The position numbers and the translations under genes were made by a program. This document shows positions 27,072 to 36,128 of a stretch of 64,000 nucleotides of DNA, in pieces. This DNA is from Cupriavidus basilensis OR16 (lineage in GTDB: Bacteria > Pseudomonadota > Gammaproteobacteria > Burkholderiales > Burkholderiaceae): contig NZ_AHJE01000045.1 of assembly GCF_000243095.1 (NCBI RefSeq), forward strand, positions 36,831 through 100,830, given 5' to 3'. The notes beneath the pieces are model-generated. The model ran no database searches. It had not been told where the DNA came from and was given only the letters and a program-made list of their open reading frames with translations. The stretch's first letter is position 1. Each line of letters begins with the position of its first letter.

Positions 27072-27354
27072 ATATCCGCAATACAACATCACCGCCCAAC
27101 GCTCAGGCCGCGACACTTTCCTCACCGCGCACGCCCCCTCAGAAAGCCCGCTAAGCCTCGCCGCCGAGAAAACCGCGCAACTCAACGCGCTGCTATCGGT
27201 TGCTGTCGAGAACGCTGCCGGCGGCACCTTCTGCAACATCACCGAAGAAACACAAGGCCATCTCCTTTCGTTGGCGGCTGTGCTCGCGCATGAAACGCTC
27301 GTGCTGAGCGAGTTGGCAGCGCTGGACGATGAGGGGAAGGGCGCCGACGGATGA
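27064..27354 (+). CDS. Hypothetical protein (about 96 aa), leader-coupled
   Basis: A soluble protein (starting MYKYPQYNITAQRSGRDTF) with a helical, Leu/Ala-rich second half (ETQGHLLSLAAVLAHETLVL). The start at 27064 overlaps the end of the leader ORF by 8 bp. The frame is also open back to a GTG at 26947, but no ribosome site supports that. The layout, a small phage-like ORF, hairpin, leader and small helical protein, suggests an accessory element. No family is assigned with confidence. Confidence 0.55.
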   Translation: MYKYPQYNITAQRSGRDTFLTAHAPSESPLSLAAEKTAQLNALLSVAVENAAGGTFCNITEETQGHLLSLAAVLAHETLVLSELAALDDEGKGADG

Positions 27355-27550
27355 CGGTGGATGCGCTAAGCATTGAAGGCTAGCTGATCGGGCCTCGCCC
27401 TACAGCCGGGAAAGGGCTGGCGGGCGAGGCCGAATCACTGGCGCTTGCTGAGTGCTGACATTGCGTGTTCGCTTTGATGTCGCTGGCCGGGCAAGAAGAG
27501 CATTCCAGTTCGTACGGACGAAGCGCGTGTTTCGCGATCGAGTGTCCGTG

Positions 27551-27710
27551 CTATGCCGGCACCGGATCGTGACAACAAACACAGATCTTGTTTCCCTCGG
27601 GGTCTCGAAAGTAGGCGCCGTAGTAGTGTGGGTGATACTGAGGTCTCAAGGCGGGCGCTCCCTCACACGAACCATCCGCGGCACTTGATCTGCTTCCGGG
27701 GCTATCGCTC
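27551..27710 (-). pseudogene. VOC/glyoxalase C-terminal remnant
   Basis: The minus strand reads ALRPQYHPHYYGAYFRDPEG followed by NKICVCCHDP and a stop. This is the closing half of a VOC-fold dioxygenase/glyoxalase protein, with the His-Tyr-Tyr motif and the metal-ligand Glu in RDPEGNKI. No matching N-terminal half is found at higher coordinates before the HdeD-like gene. It is a clear fragment of a lost gene. Confidence 0.65.
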
Positions 27711-27801
27711 GAAACTCTTGAGCATTGCTATTGGGCTGGCGTCCCACGACACATTGCTTCCGGAGTCGAATGGCAAACCTTGGCTCTGCCGTCGCAAGCT
27801 C

Positions 27802-29136
27802 CTAGGCATCTCGATCGTCCGCTGGGCTGGCGGAACTGCGCCGCTTCAGTGTGCCGATGAACGTGGCCCAGGCGAAGGGACGTGGATCGGCCAGCATGCT
27901 CATGGCGCGCGCGTAGTCGAGGGTCAGGCCCGGCGTCCACGCCATCGTCGCGGCGCGCTTGCGTAGATGCGCCGCAACCCACAGTTCAGGAGTCAGTACC
28001 AGGCGGAACAACGGCCACCACCCGTCCAGCCGCGCCCAAACGCGCGCGCCGGCGCCTTCCAGCGCGGCATCGAGCGCCCGTGCCACTGTACTTGAGCAGT
28101 TGCGGTGGGTCAGGTTGTATGTGGTGTCACGCTGATAGGCATCCCAGAATTCGCGCAGGCGCTGCGCGTCGTAGTTGCGGATGCGCACCTGCACCGTCGA
28201 CGGACACCACGCCTTCGATTCGGTGGGATAGTCGGCTTGGAAAGTGCCAGGCACGTCGTTCTCGCGCGTGGCGCGCAGCAGTCGGGTGAAGTCGTCGGGC
28301 GCGCGGTCGATCTCGACCGCCGGGTAGAGGCTGATGTAGACGCCTTCTGGCGATTCCAGTGCCGCGTGGCCGGTGGAAATCACGCCATTTCGGTCCACCG
28401 CGGCGATATAGCGGTCGATGATCGGCTGGCGGCGCGCTTCGGTCTTTGCCGATCCCACCGGCGTCCAGACGTGCACGGTCAGCGCGTGTTCGTCGGCTGC
28501 GGGCGGGCCGCTCCATGTCGTGAGTCGCTGGTCCGCATCATCGGCAGAGCCGGCTTCCGATGTGCCACGCAGTTCCGGATTTCCGGCCAGCCTGCGCACG
28601 CGCGATGCGAGCAGCAGCATGTTCCAGCCACCGAAGATCAGCCCAAGGCCCACGCAGTAAGGCACGGTGCCCGCGTAGTGCGTAGGGTAGGGCTGGATAA
28701 AGAAGATCGCTACTGCAATCTCGACGATACCGCCGGCCATCGCCAGCCGCCAGGTACGAAAGCGCACCACGCGTGCCGATGCCACCTGCAGCAGCCCGTC
28801 GGCCAGAAACAGCAGACCGAACAGCAGCGACAGGACCATGTGGCCATGGTGATGGCTGGCCAGCACGAGGCTCGCCGCCACGCTGAACGCCATACCCTTG
28901 ACATAGCGCAGTGTGCGCTGGCCGCCCATTCCGGTCCACGCCACCGCCATGGTAGCCAGCCCTTCGAGCAGCAGCAGCCATGCAAACGGTTCAATCGGGA
29001 AATCGAGCCGGCCATCAAGTGCATCGATAATCAGCGCACCTCCCGTGATCACGCTGATGGCGCCGGCCCAAGCCAGTGCGCGCCATCGCTTACGCAAGTA
29101 ATCCACGCCAAGCAGAAGCATCAGCAGGCGAACCAT
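27802..29136 (-). CDS. HdeD-like membrane protein fused to a cysteine-containing C-terminal domain
   Basis: A 444-aa protein. Residues 1-190 form six to seven membrane helices of the HdeD (DUF308) type in paired repeats (GGALIIDALDGRLDFPIEPF, then FGLLFLADGLLQ). Residues 230-400 form a soluble domain with YNLTHRNCSSTVARALDAAL, whose His-Arg-Asn-Cys recalls papain-like domains of the DUF4105/Lnb type. HdeD proteins aid acid resistance; the fused domain suggests an envelope peptidase or acyltransferase. ATG 29136 with GGAGA is preferred over TTG 29142. Confidence 0.72.
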   Translation of the reverse strand: MVRLLMLLLGVDYLRKRWRALAWAGAISVITGGALIIDALDGRLDFPIEPFAWLLLLEGLATMAVAWTGMGGQRTLRYVKGMAFSVAASLVLASHHHGHMVLSLLFGLLFLADGLLQVASARVVRFRTWRLAMAGGIVEIAVAIFFIQPYPTHYAGTVPYCVGLGLIFGGWNMLLLASRVRRLAGNPELRGTSEAGSADDADQRLTTWSGPPAADEHALTVHVWTPVGSAKTEARRQPIIDRYIAAVDRNGVISTGHAALESPEGVYISLYPAVEIDRAPDDFTRLLRATRENDVPGTFQADYPTESKAWCPSTVQVRIRNYDAQRLREFWDAYQRDTTYNLTHRNCSSTVARALDAALEGAGARVWARLDGWWPLFRLVLTPELWVAAHLRKRAATMAWTPGLTLDYARAMSMLADPRPFAWATFIGTLKRRSSASPADDRDA

Positions 29137-29789
29137 CGGCAATCTCCAGATCGTCTCAACGGAATGTTAGTCGAATTCTACTGTCGGATTGCCGGTCCAT
29201 GGGCTCTGGCAGCCGCATTCCGATTGTCGTCAATCGCCGTATAAATGGCGCCAGGGTATTGGGCGACAACGACTCCTGCCGGACGGCCATCCGCACCGGG
29301 TGGAGAACGCGCCGGAATTCTCATGGTCGGCACACGTCGTTATGCCATGCGACGCGAGGAGAGGGTGATCGATCGGGTGCGGCACGGTCTGCGCACGGTG
29401 GCAAGCGTCCGAAACAGGCACAGCCTCGGACATGTGATCGGATCGCGACCATTGCGGTCTTGACCCATCGGCATTGCCAAGCGGTGGACGTGCCCCTCTG
29501 TCTGCAAGCACAGGCTCACGCTCAAAGATCGCTGCACCCGGCGAATCAAGGAGAATCCGCGAATTGCGGGATATATGGGTAGCGGCAGGCCGAGGTCGCT
29601 TCCCGGCCAGGAACGGTCCTTCGACATCGGCCGCTAAATCGTTGACAATCGCGCGAGAACAAAACTATTGAGGAATGCCCTTGTTGCATCCGTTCGGTAG
29701 TAAGCTGCGTGTCGCGATAGATCCGGGGGAGGGATTCCCGCTCGCGGCATTCGGCACCTTCGTGATTCGCCCCGCGTCTTGAGTCGAAC
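29137..29789. other. Intergenic region with a dispersed GC-rich repeat, no intact gene
   Basis: About 650 bp with no gene recognised. Near 29592 it contains GTCGCTTCCCGGCCAGGAAC, a member of a degenerate family also seen at about 12590, 33869 and 37350. The remainder looks like eroded sequence. Confidence 0.4.
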
Positions 29790-29970
29790 TTACTGGCGCC
29801 CACGCAACGCCACGAACACCGCACCGGCAATCGCCATCAGGCCGCCGCACAACGTCGCGATGCCTGGTCGCTCGCCCGTGAACCATGTCGACAACGCTGT
29901 CGCCACCGCTGGAGTCAAATAGAGAACATTCGCCGCGCGTGATACGCCGATCAAAATCTGATCAGTGTCA
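29790..29970 (-). pseudogene. EamA/DMT-family transporter C-terminal remnant
   Basis: The minus strand encodes RAANVLYLTPAVATALSTWF followed by TGERPGIATLCGGLMAIAGA and VFVALRGRQ-stop. These are the last two helices of an EamA drug/metabolite transporter (LYLxPxxTALxxxxxxGE). An upstream in-frame stop shows that the first eight helices are missing. Confidence 0.65.
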
Positions 29971-30003
29971 ACAATCTAGATCGCCCTACTCAACGGAGCC
30001 ACC

Positions 30004-31092
30004 TCATTCCCCCACCAATTGCGCCGCAACCCCTGCATGATCCGACGGCCACAGGCCACTCGCGGTTCTGCTTGCCTGATTCGCGCCGAACAAGGCGATC
30101 GTTTGTACCTCGATATTGCCTAGAATCAGTATCAGGTCAGTTCTCTGGGATAGCTGGGACAGAGGGTTGTTCACGAGTTGCGCCTGGCAGCACGTGAATC
30201 CGGCAAGGAAGGGGTAAGTCACCGACCACGCATCCTGATAGCCAGCAGAAACGAAATCCGTGTATGTGACGTCCTGCGGCGGCGGGGCGGCTTGCGCATT
30301 AGAATCCATGGCCAGGATCACCGGCAGCACCGTTTTTGCCGGACCGGCGCGCAATTCGGCGCCTTGAAGCTCACGAATATACGGGACCGCCGATTCGAGA
30401 TGTGTGCCAATGAAGCGGAACGCCTTGTCGTGGAATTTGGCGTCCACGGAAACCCAGGCCCTGGGCAGCGGCACGGTCCCGATCGGCGTGGGCAAGAAAA
30501 CACTGTTCGCGAACTGCGCCGACAGTGGATTGCTCCATTGGAAAAGCGACGGATCGAGATCGGTGCGGGCGAGAATCGCTATCTGATTAATGACCTGCAC
30601 ACACAGAAACGTGGAGGGCAATATTAGTCCCGGCGTCGGCGGAAACGCATATTGCTGTGCCTGCACGGCGACCTGATAGTGGGCTCCCTGGGCGGCCAGC
30701 GCATTGAGCAGTTCCGGCAACATGTCGAACTCCCGCGTGACCGGCCCGCACGTCGAGGTGGCTTGATCAAATGGCCCGGAGGACCACTGGTCCAGTTCCT
30801 GCAGGCTTACCAGCGCAGGGCCGGCAGCGATGATCTGCTTCGCCAGCGCGTGCATGCGCTCGGGGGGATTGGTCGCGCGCACCTGGGTGATGGTCTGCCC
30901 CACGGCGACGAGGAACTCCTGCAATCCCGATGCCCGTGCCACTTCCTGGTAATCCGTGCCTTCGTCCGCGTTATAGGTCATCACCCGCAGATCGCCTTTT
31001 CCAAGCGAGAGCGATTGCGCAGATGCGGACACAGGAAGGCAGGCAATGAATAGGAGCAGGCCGAAGAGCCGATGGCGTAACGGTTTCATCAT
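30004..31092 (-). CDS. Secreted endonuclease/exonuclease/phosphatase-family protein
   Basis: A 362-aa exported protein with a signal peptide (MMKPLRHRLFGLLLFIACLP...SASA). The EEP-fold catalytic blocks appear in order: VMTYNADEG, VSLQELDQW with the metal-ligand Glu, FIGTHLES, LAMDSNAQ with Asp-x-Asn, RTDLILI and the closing WPSDHAGVAAQL with Asp-His. It could be a secreted nuclease or sphingomyelinase-like phosphodiesterase. The start at 31092 (or 31089) has AGGAAGG. It stands alone on its strand. Confidence 0.85.
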   Translation of the reverse strand: MMKPLRHRLFGLLLFIACLPVSASAQSLSLGKGDLRVMTYNADEGTDYQEVARASGLQEFLVAVGQTITQVRATNPPERMHALAKQIIAAGPALVSLQELDQWSSGPFDQATSTCGPVTREFDMLPELLNALAAQGAHYQVAVQAQQYAFPPTPGLILPSTFLCVQVINQIAILARTDLDPSLFQWSNPLSAQFANSVFLPTPIGTVPLPRAWVSVDAKFHDKAFRFIGTHLESAVPYIRELQGAELRAGPAKTVLPVILAMDSNAQAAPPPQDVTYTDFVSAGYQDAWSVTYPFLAGFTCCQAQLVNNPLSQLSQRTDLILILGNIEVQTIALFGANQASRTASGLWPSDHAGVAAQLVGE

Positions 31093-31389
31093 AGCCTTCC
31101 TTTCTCTCACCACACGTTTCTGAATTATTTTTACGGTCGGCATTCGAACCCGGCATGGTATGACTTACGTCGGCTCAAGCATGGATCGCCAGCCCGCGCA
31201 TCGGCGGTCACATCCCAATGCAAAACTCGTACCATGCACCGTTAAGTGTTGATACGAGAAGGGCTAGTGGCTTCACACCCCTTGAAGGAAGGTGACTTCG
31301 AGCCGAAACTGTTTCACGGTTGGAACAGTGGTTGTCACTTGCGTTCTGTTGTCCTGACACCTCTTGGGAACATGCGTCCGGTGGCTCCT

Positions 31390-31530
31390 CGCTCCCACTT
31401 GCGGTGGGTCGTGGGTGGTCGCGTCGCTCAATACCGTCAAGATTCTCTTCGAAGTTGTGTCGATAACCTCGCCGCTGGATGGATACATACGGGAGCCAGC
31501 GATGCTGCACTTGATCCAGGCCACCGAATC
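31390..31530 (-). pseudogene. Remnant of a beta-propeller paralogue
   Basis: The minus strand reads SVAWIKCSIAGSRMYPSSGE followed by VIDTTSKRILTVLSD. This closely parallels the C-terminal part of the intact beta-propeller gene downstream (SVGWLSCSIDGRRMYPSSGD then VIDIASKQVIAGLTD), in the opposite orientation. It is a fragment of a second gene copy or relative, cut off beside an IS91 scrap. Confidence 0.65.
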
Positions 31531-31650
31531 TCGAGTCTTAATCGCCTTCCTAGAGACCATTGAGAGAGCAGCCAAGTTTCAGGAATGCATGGCTCCACAA
31601 TTTCCATCGTCTTCGCATTCGCTTCGAGCGCCGCGCTGACATTCACGAAG

Positions 31651-32035
31651 CCAGCGCCTGGTCGCCCTCGATGAACGCGGCGTGACCTTCCGCTGGAAGG
31701 ACTACCGGGAGAAGGGACGCACGCGTTACAAGCCGATGACGCTCGAGGCCGCGGAGTTCATGCGGCGCTTTCTCTTGCACGTTCTGCCCCACGGATTTCA
31801 CCGCATTCGTCACTACGGCCTGCTCGCCAATCCGGTGCGTCGCGAGAACGTTGCCAAAGCACGCGAGCTGCTCAACGTCACGCCCGCAGTCAGCTCACCG
31901 CATGACGACATAGCACCGGTCGCGCCCACCCCGTTTATCTGTCGGCACGGCGGCGCGCCAATGATGGCTCCACCGGAAAAGAGACCGCAATGTCAGACAC
32001 TTGTGGCGCCGCGCTCGGCGCGCGATGGCGTATGA
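31651..32035 (+). pseudogene. IS91-family transposase 3' fragment
   Basis: The frame starting SQRLVALDERGVTFRWKDYR matches the C-terminal 40% of the complete IS91 transposase at 38801-39970 (SNQRLVAFDERGVTFRWKDY), including MRRFLLHVLP and RIRHYGLLANPVRR. The HUH and Tyr catalytic part is absent. The C-terminal end has diverged, so this comes from a different element copy. It lies between the propeller remnant and the intact propeller gene. Confidence 0.85.
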
Positions 32036-32368
32036 AGCGAGTTACTACGTCAGCGGGCCGCCAGGTGTGGTGAGGCTTTGCGCTGGGGCTGGGGTACGAC
32101 GGCATCCTTTTCCTGACCGCCTCGGATTGGCAGATTCACCCTTTGCGGCAAAACGTATCAATTCTGAAACGTAATCGGTGGATTTTTCAGTCCTCACTAC
32201 CTGCCCAACCCCATATTCCCCCCAAAACAATGAATTATCTAAATGGGAACTATACTTGCTTGATAAGCGGCGCGCGACGCCACGCGCCCAAACATATTTG
32301 ACCATCGGCCCCAAGTAGTCGGGAGGCCGAGACGCAGAACAGCGAAAGCTGATCAAGAGGGAAACCAC

Positions 32369-33541
32369 TTGCGCAATCTATTTGGCCCCATGTCGCACTC
32401 ATGGTCCCAACATGCGTATCGACTGGCAACGGGGGCGGCCCTAGCTTTCGCCATAGCGGCGCCTACAACCCACGCCCAAGAGAATTCTCCGGCCGTAATG
32501 GACGGAACCTACCTCTATGCCGCCGTGCCCGGCGTCGGCAACCATTTTGACAAGGGTGGCGATGGGATAGTCGTGTTCGACGTCGATCATGGATTCAAAT
32601 TCGTCAAGCGTATCTCGCTCCCCACCCTACGAGGCCGCCCGCCAGAGCTCGCCAAGGGCATCGTCGCAAGCATGGCGACGCGGATTCTCTACGTCGCCGA
32701 GACCAACCGGTTGATCGCACTCGATCTCGAGGCGGATAAGTTGTTGTGGATGCAGGCATATGACGGCTGGTGCTGCGACCGGCCGGACATCTCTCCCGAT
32801 AACCAGGTTCTCTATGTGCCGGCTCTGGATCGTCCCGCCTGGAATGTCGTCAGCGCCCTGAACGGTCAACTGATCACGGTGCTTCCAGCCGCGGCACGCA
32901 GCCACAATACGGTTTTCTCCCCAAGAGGCGATCGCGTCTATCTGGTGCCGGAGAGTCCAACTATCTTCGTCGCGGATGCGAGACGCGCTCAGATCGTCGG
33001 CGAGATCGGCCCGTTCAGCGCGCGCGTTCGACCGATCGTGATCAATGGCACAGAGACACTTGTTTTCGCCAGCGTGAACGGCCTGCTCGGCGTCGCAGTC
33101 GGCGACCTCAGAACCGGCAAGGTCATCGCCGAAGTGAGGGTGCCGAATCAGTTCCCATGTCTCACGAATCATCCCGATCACAAGGGCGCATGCACGCACG
33201 GCGTGGCGCTCACGCCGGATGAACGGGAGGTATGGGTTGCCGACGAGAACCCCTTCGTGCACGTCTTCGACGCGAAGAGCATGCCGCCCAAATACGAGAC
33301 GTCCATCGGCACACGAACCTCCGTCGGTTGGCTCAGTTGCAGCATCGACGGAAGACGCATGTACCCGTCAAGTGGCGACGTGATCGATATCGCCAGCAAG
33401 CAGGTCATCGCCGGTCTGACCGACGAAAAAGGGCGGGCGCTTGAAAGCGAAAAGATGCTGGAAATTAAGTTCGCGAAAGGAAGGCTAGTCGCCGTTGGCG
33501 ATCAATGGTGCAACGGCAGGGTCGGCAGGCCGCAGAAGTGA
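32369..33541 (+). CDS. Secreted beta-propeller (YncE/YVTN-like) protein
   Basis: A 390-aa exported protein. A signal peptide (LATGAALAFAIAAPTTHAQ) is followed by repeated blades with LYAAVPG, ILYVAETNRLIALDLE, VYLVPESPTIFVADARR, GVALTPDEREVWVADENPFV and RRMYPSSGDVIDI. The fold suits periplasmic ligand or protein binding. A TTG at 32369 with AAGAGGG at good spacing is the likely start; the ATG at 32390 lacks a ribosome site. A remnant of a paralogue lies 840 bp upstream in reverse orientation. Confidence 0.8.
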   Translation: MRNLFGPMSHSWSQHAYRLATGAALAFAIAAPTTHAQENSPAVMDGTYLYAAVPGVGNHFDKGGDGIVVFDVDHGFKFVKRISLPTLRGRPPELAKGIVASMATRILYVAETNRLIALDLEADKLLWMQAYDGWCCDRPDISPDNQVLYVPALDRPAWNVVSALNGQLITVLPAAARSHNTVFSPRGDRVYLVPESPTIFVADARRAQIVGEIGPFSARVRPIVINGTETLVFASVNGLLGVAVGDLRTGKVIAEVRVPNQFPCLTNHPDHKGACTHGVALTPDEREVWVADENPFVHVFDAKSMPPKYETSIGTRTSVGWLSCSIDGRRMYPSSGDVIDIASKQVIAGLTDEKGRALESEKMLEIKFAKGRLVAVGDQWCNGRVGRPQK

Positions 33542-34139
33542 TGCCTGTGTAATAAGGCGCCGCGACTGGCCGATCTGTAGCTGCACAGTTTCCGGGCTCA
33601 TTGGGGGCGGCGACTCTTCAGCACGTTAGGCGCGTTGCACAATCAATGAAATCGAAGATTTGCCCCCACCGCTTGGTCGCAGCGCCTGTCAGGTGCACAA
33701 CTCGCTCCTTCGCTGCCTTCGTTAGGTGCGCGAGTGTCACGGTATTTCTGACTGCGGGGATCCAAGGCGCCGAACATTCACGCACGGTTAGCCGACTATG
33801 GCAAATGGCCGGTTTCGGTGAATCGCAATGTTCGTTGCGGATCGGAAAGCGCCGACCGGCCAGTGGCGGCACAGGTCGCTTGCCGGCCAGTTTGCGACAT
33901 TGCGCGCCGAGCCGGAAAGGACCGCTTCGCATACGAAGACGGATGGAGCGGCCTCCAACGTCGCGACGACTCAGCAATTCGATTGACTGCTCCGCGTCGG
34001 GCACAAACGATGGGAGCGCGCCTTAGCTCGTGTGTCGGCTCCTGTTCACAATGGTATCCGCTCCGTCGCTTCGATAGATGCAAGACAGAACGTCTTCTTC
34101 TGCCATATCACTTCTTTTATGACGTGGTGAGCGATTTTT
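33542..34139. other. Intergenic region with a dispersed degenerate repeat
   Basis: A 598-bp gap between convergent genes. It contains a GGTCGCTTGCCGGCCAG block near 33869 related to repeats elsewhere in the window. Open frames here on both strands have no recognisable protein character. No gene is called. Confidence 0.45.
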
Positions 34140-35369
34140 TTAGGCTTGCGTCTCTCCCATGCGCGCCGTCAGAACGGTCAGGGTGGCTGCCACCAATAGC
34201 AGTGCCGCGCTCGCCACGAACGTGCTTTGGTAGCCGCTGTGGTCGAACAGCAGCCCCCCCACAGTGGAGCCTAGCGCGATGGCCATCTGCACGACCGCCA
34301 CCAGCAGGCCGCCGCCGGCCTCGGCGTCATGCGGGAAAGTCCTGGCCACCCATGCCCACCAGCCCACAGGCGCGGCGGTGCCCGTCAGGCCCCACAGCGC
34401 CAGCAGCGCGACGACTACTGCCATCCAGCCGCCGAAGGCGATCAAGGCTGCGGCGACGACGGCCATCACCAGCGGGATGGCAATCAGCGTCTGGTAGAAG
34501 CCCCGCTCTAGCGCCTTGCCAATGAGCATGGTGCCAATAAAGCCCGCGGCGCCAATCGCCAGCAGGATGAGCGAGAGCGTGGGCACCTGCACCCGCGTCA
34601 CCCTCTCCAGGAATGGCCGCACGTAGGTGAACAGTGCGAACTGCCCCATGAAGAACAGGCTGCTGGCCGCCATGCCCAAGGCGACACCGCGACGCTTGAA
34701 CAGCCCGAAGATCCGGAGGGCATTGCCAGCGCCTGTCGTGCGTGCCGGGGCCTGCATGGAAGGCAGCGTGCGCCACTGCCAGACCAGCGTGATCAGTGCC
34801 ACCGGCACCAGGCACAGGAAGGCGCCGCGCCAGCCGATGACGGCACCGAGGTAGGCGCCCAGCGGCGCAGCCACCACCGTGGCCAGCGCATTACCCCCAT
34901 TTAGGATTGCCAGGGCGCGTGGCACCTGAGGCGTCGGCACCAGCCGGATGGCCGTGGCTGCCGACAGGGACCAGAAGCCGCCGATGACCACGCCAATCAG
35001 CGCCCGGCCCAGCAGATAGGTGAAGTAGTTCGGCGCCAGCGCGACGATGGCGCCGGACAGGCCCATCGCCGCTGTCAGCGCCAGCAGGAGCGTCTTGCGA
35101 TTCAGGCTGCCGGCCAGCGCCGCGATGAACAGGCTCGTCACCACGGCAAACGCGCCTGAGATGGCGATGCCTTGCCCCGCCATGCCTTCGGTGATATGCA
35201 AGTCGGCAGCCATCGGCGTGAGTAAGCTAACGGGCATGAACTCCGAAGCGACCAGCGCAAACGCGCAGATCGACATAGCGAAAACGCCGCTCCAGGAGGC
35301 GGATGGCTCCCTGGTTTCACGCGGAGTGTCAGTGTCGCCTATGGAGTCGGCGGATACTTGGACAGTCAT
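34140..35369 (-). CDS. MFS exporter, NepI-like
   Basis: A 409-aa, twelve-helix major facilitator. The first helix region ALVASEFMPVSLLTPMAADL and LIGVVIGGFWSLSAATAIRL resemble the Escherichia purine-ribonucleoside exporter NepI, as does PVGWWAWVARTFPHDAEAGG in the second half. It probably exports a nucleoside or drug. It is complete. It is followed on the regulator side by a cyclophilin-like gene and a divergent LysR gene that probably controls both. Confidence 0.87.
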   Translation of the reverse strand: MTVQVSADSIGDTDTPRETREPSASWSGVFAMSICAFALVASEFMPVSLLTPMAADLHITEGMAGQGIAISGAFAVVTSLFIAALAGSLNRKTLLLALTAAMGLSGAIVALAPNYFTYLLGRALIGVVIGGFWSLSAATAIRLVPTPQVPRALAILNGGNALATVVAAPLGAYLGAVIGWRGAFLCLVPVALITLVWQWRTLPSMQAPARTTGAGNALRIFGLFKRRGVALGMAASSLFFMGQFALFTYVRPFLERVTRVQVPTLSLILLAIGAAGFIGTMLIGKALERGFYQTLIAIPLVMAVVAAALIAFGGWMAVVVALLALWGLTGTAAPVGWWAWVARTFPHDAEAGGGLLVAVVQMAIALGSTVGGLLFDHSGYQSTFVASAALLLVAATLTVLTARMGETQA

Positions 35370-35524
35370 GGAATATTCGGTTATGTCTTGATATGGACGA
35401 GCAATGCTGTGCCTGGAAGTCAGGGCGGAAGCGGTATGACGATGGGTGTCAGTCGCCGAAGGAGACCGAGGGACGCCAAGGTCTCCAGTTGCTGCTGTAT
35501 TTGCCGGTTGTGCGATCTGAGGTA

Positions 35525-36022
35525 TCAGTCCTCGACGCGCTCGATCCGCACCTTGTATAGCCCGGGCTTGGCCAGAACGGATAAGCCCTCGTCCACTTTG
35601 CCCAGCGGCAGAAGGCTTCGCGAGTAGGTGCGGCCTTGGATAAAAATCGCCAGGTTTCCCCAGGGCGCGTAGTGGGTCAGTTCACCGGCCACAGGCGCCA
35701 TGCCGTCCGGCGCACCCTGCGTAGACAGCTTGCGCGGCAGGTTGGACACGCGCTCGATGGTGGCGTAGTCCACCATCGTGAGAGACAGCGGAAGTAGCGC
35801 CGCGAAATCGCGCGCCGTGGCGTTGTCGTACAGCGTGGCGGTGGCGCTTTGGCCATCGACGGTCAAACGAATCTTCATCGAGAACTCCTTCGAGGGCGCG
35901 GCCGATGGCCGGGCTACTGAATGACCCGGGGAGCATGCAGTCAGCCCTAGGCGCGAGCTGGCAAGCAACATCAGCATTCCAAGCCGCAACCGGCACCCAG
36001 GGAGAGGAGCGAGCTTTTTCAT
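35525..36022 (-). CDS. Cyclophilin-like fold protein, possible lipoprotein
   Basis: The C-terminal 115 residues follow the cyclophilin-like (TM1367-type) beta-barrel family: MKIRLTVDGQSATATLYDN, then FAALLPLSLTMVDY and YAPWGNLAIF. An upstream ATG (36022) adds MKKL...LGLTACSPG, a lipoprotein signal. An internal ATG (35878) has an excellent AAGGAG site and would give a cytoplasmic 117-aa form. Both starts are plausible, and two forms might be made. It is divergent from a LysR gene and upstream of the NepI-like exporter. Confidence 0.75.
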   Translation of the reverse strand: MKKLAPLPGCRLRLGMLMLLASSRLGLTACSPGHSVARPSAAPSKEFSMKIRLTVDGQSATATLYDNATARDFAALLPLSLTMVDYATIERVSNLPRKLSTQGAPDGMAPVAGELTHYAPWGNLAIFIQGRTYSRSLLPLGKVDEGLSVLAKPGLYKVRIERVED

Positions 36023-36128
36023 GCCATGAATCTTGGCAAATGAGCTTTCGCTTGACTAGCTAATGAGCTAATGAATACTTAAAGATTATATAAGGTAGGC
36101 TAATCAATAGTTCTTTGGAGGCTGGATC

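Noticed and set aside
28105..29244. Plus-strand frame opposite the HdeD-like fusion gene
   Set aside because: Gln/Arg/His-rich shadow; the minus strand shows membrane helices and a ribosome site.
33601..34026. Open frames of 128-141 codons on both strands in the gap
   Set aside because: Ser/Arg-rich composition, no ribosome site, no recognisable domain.
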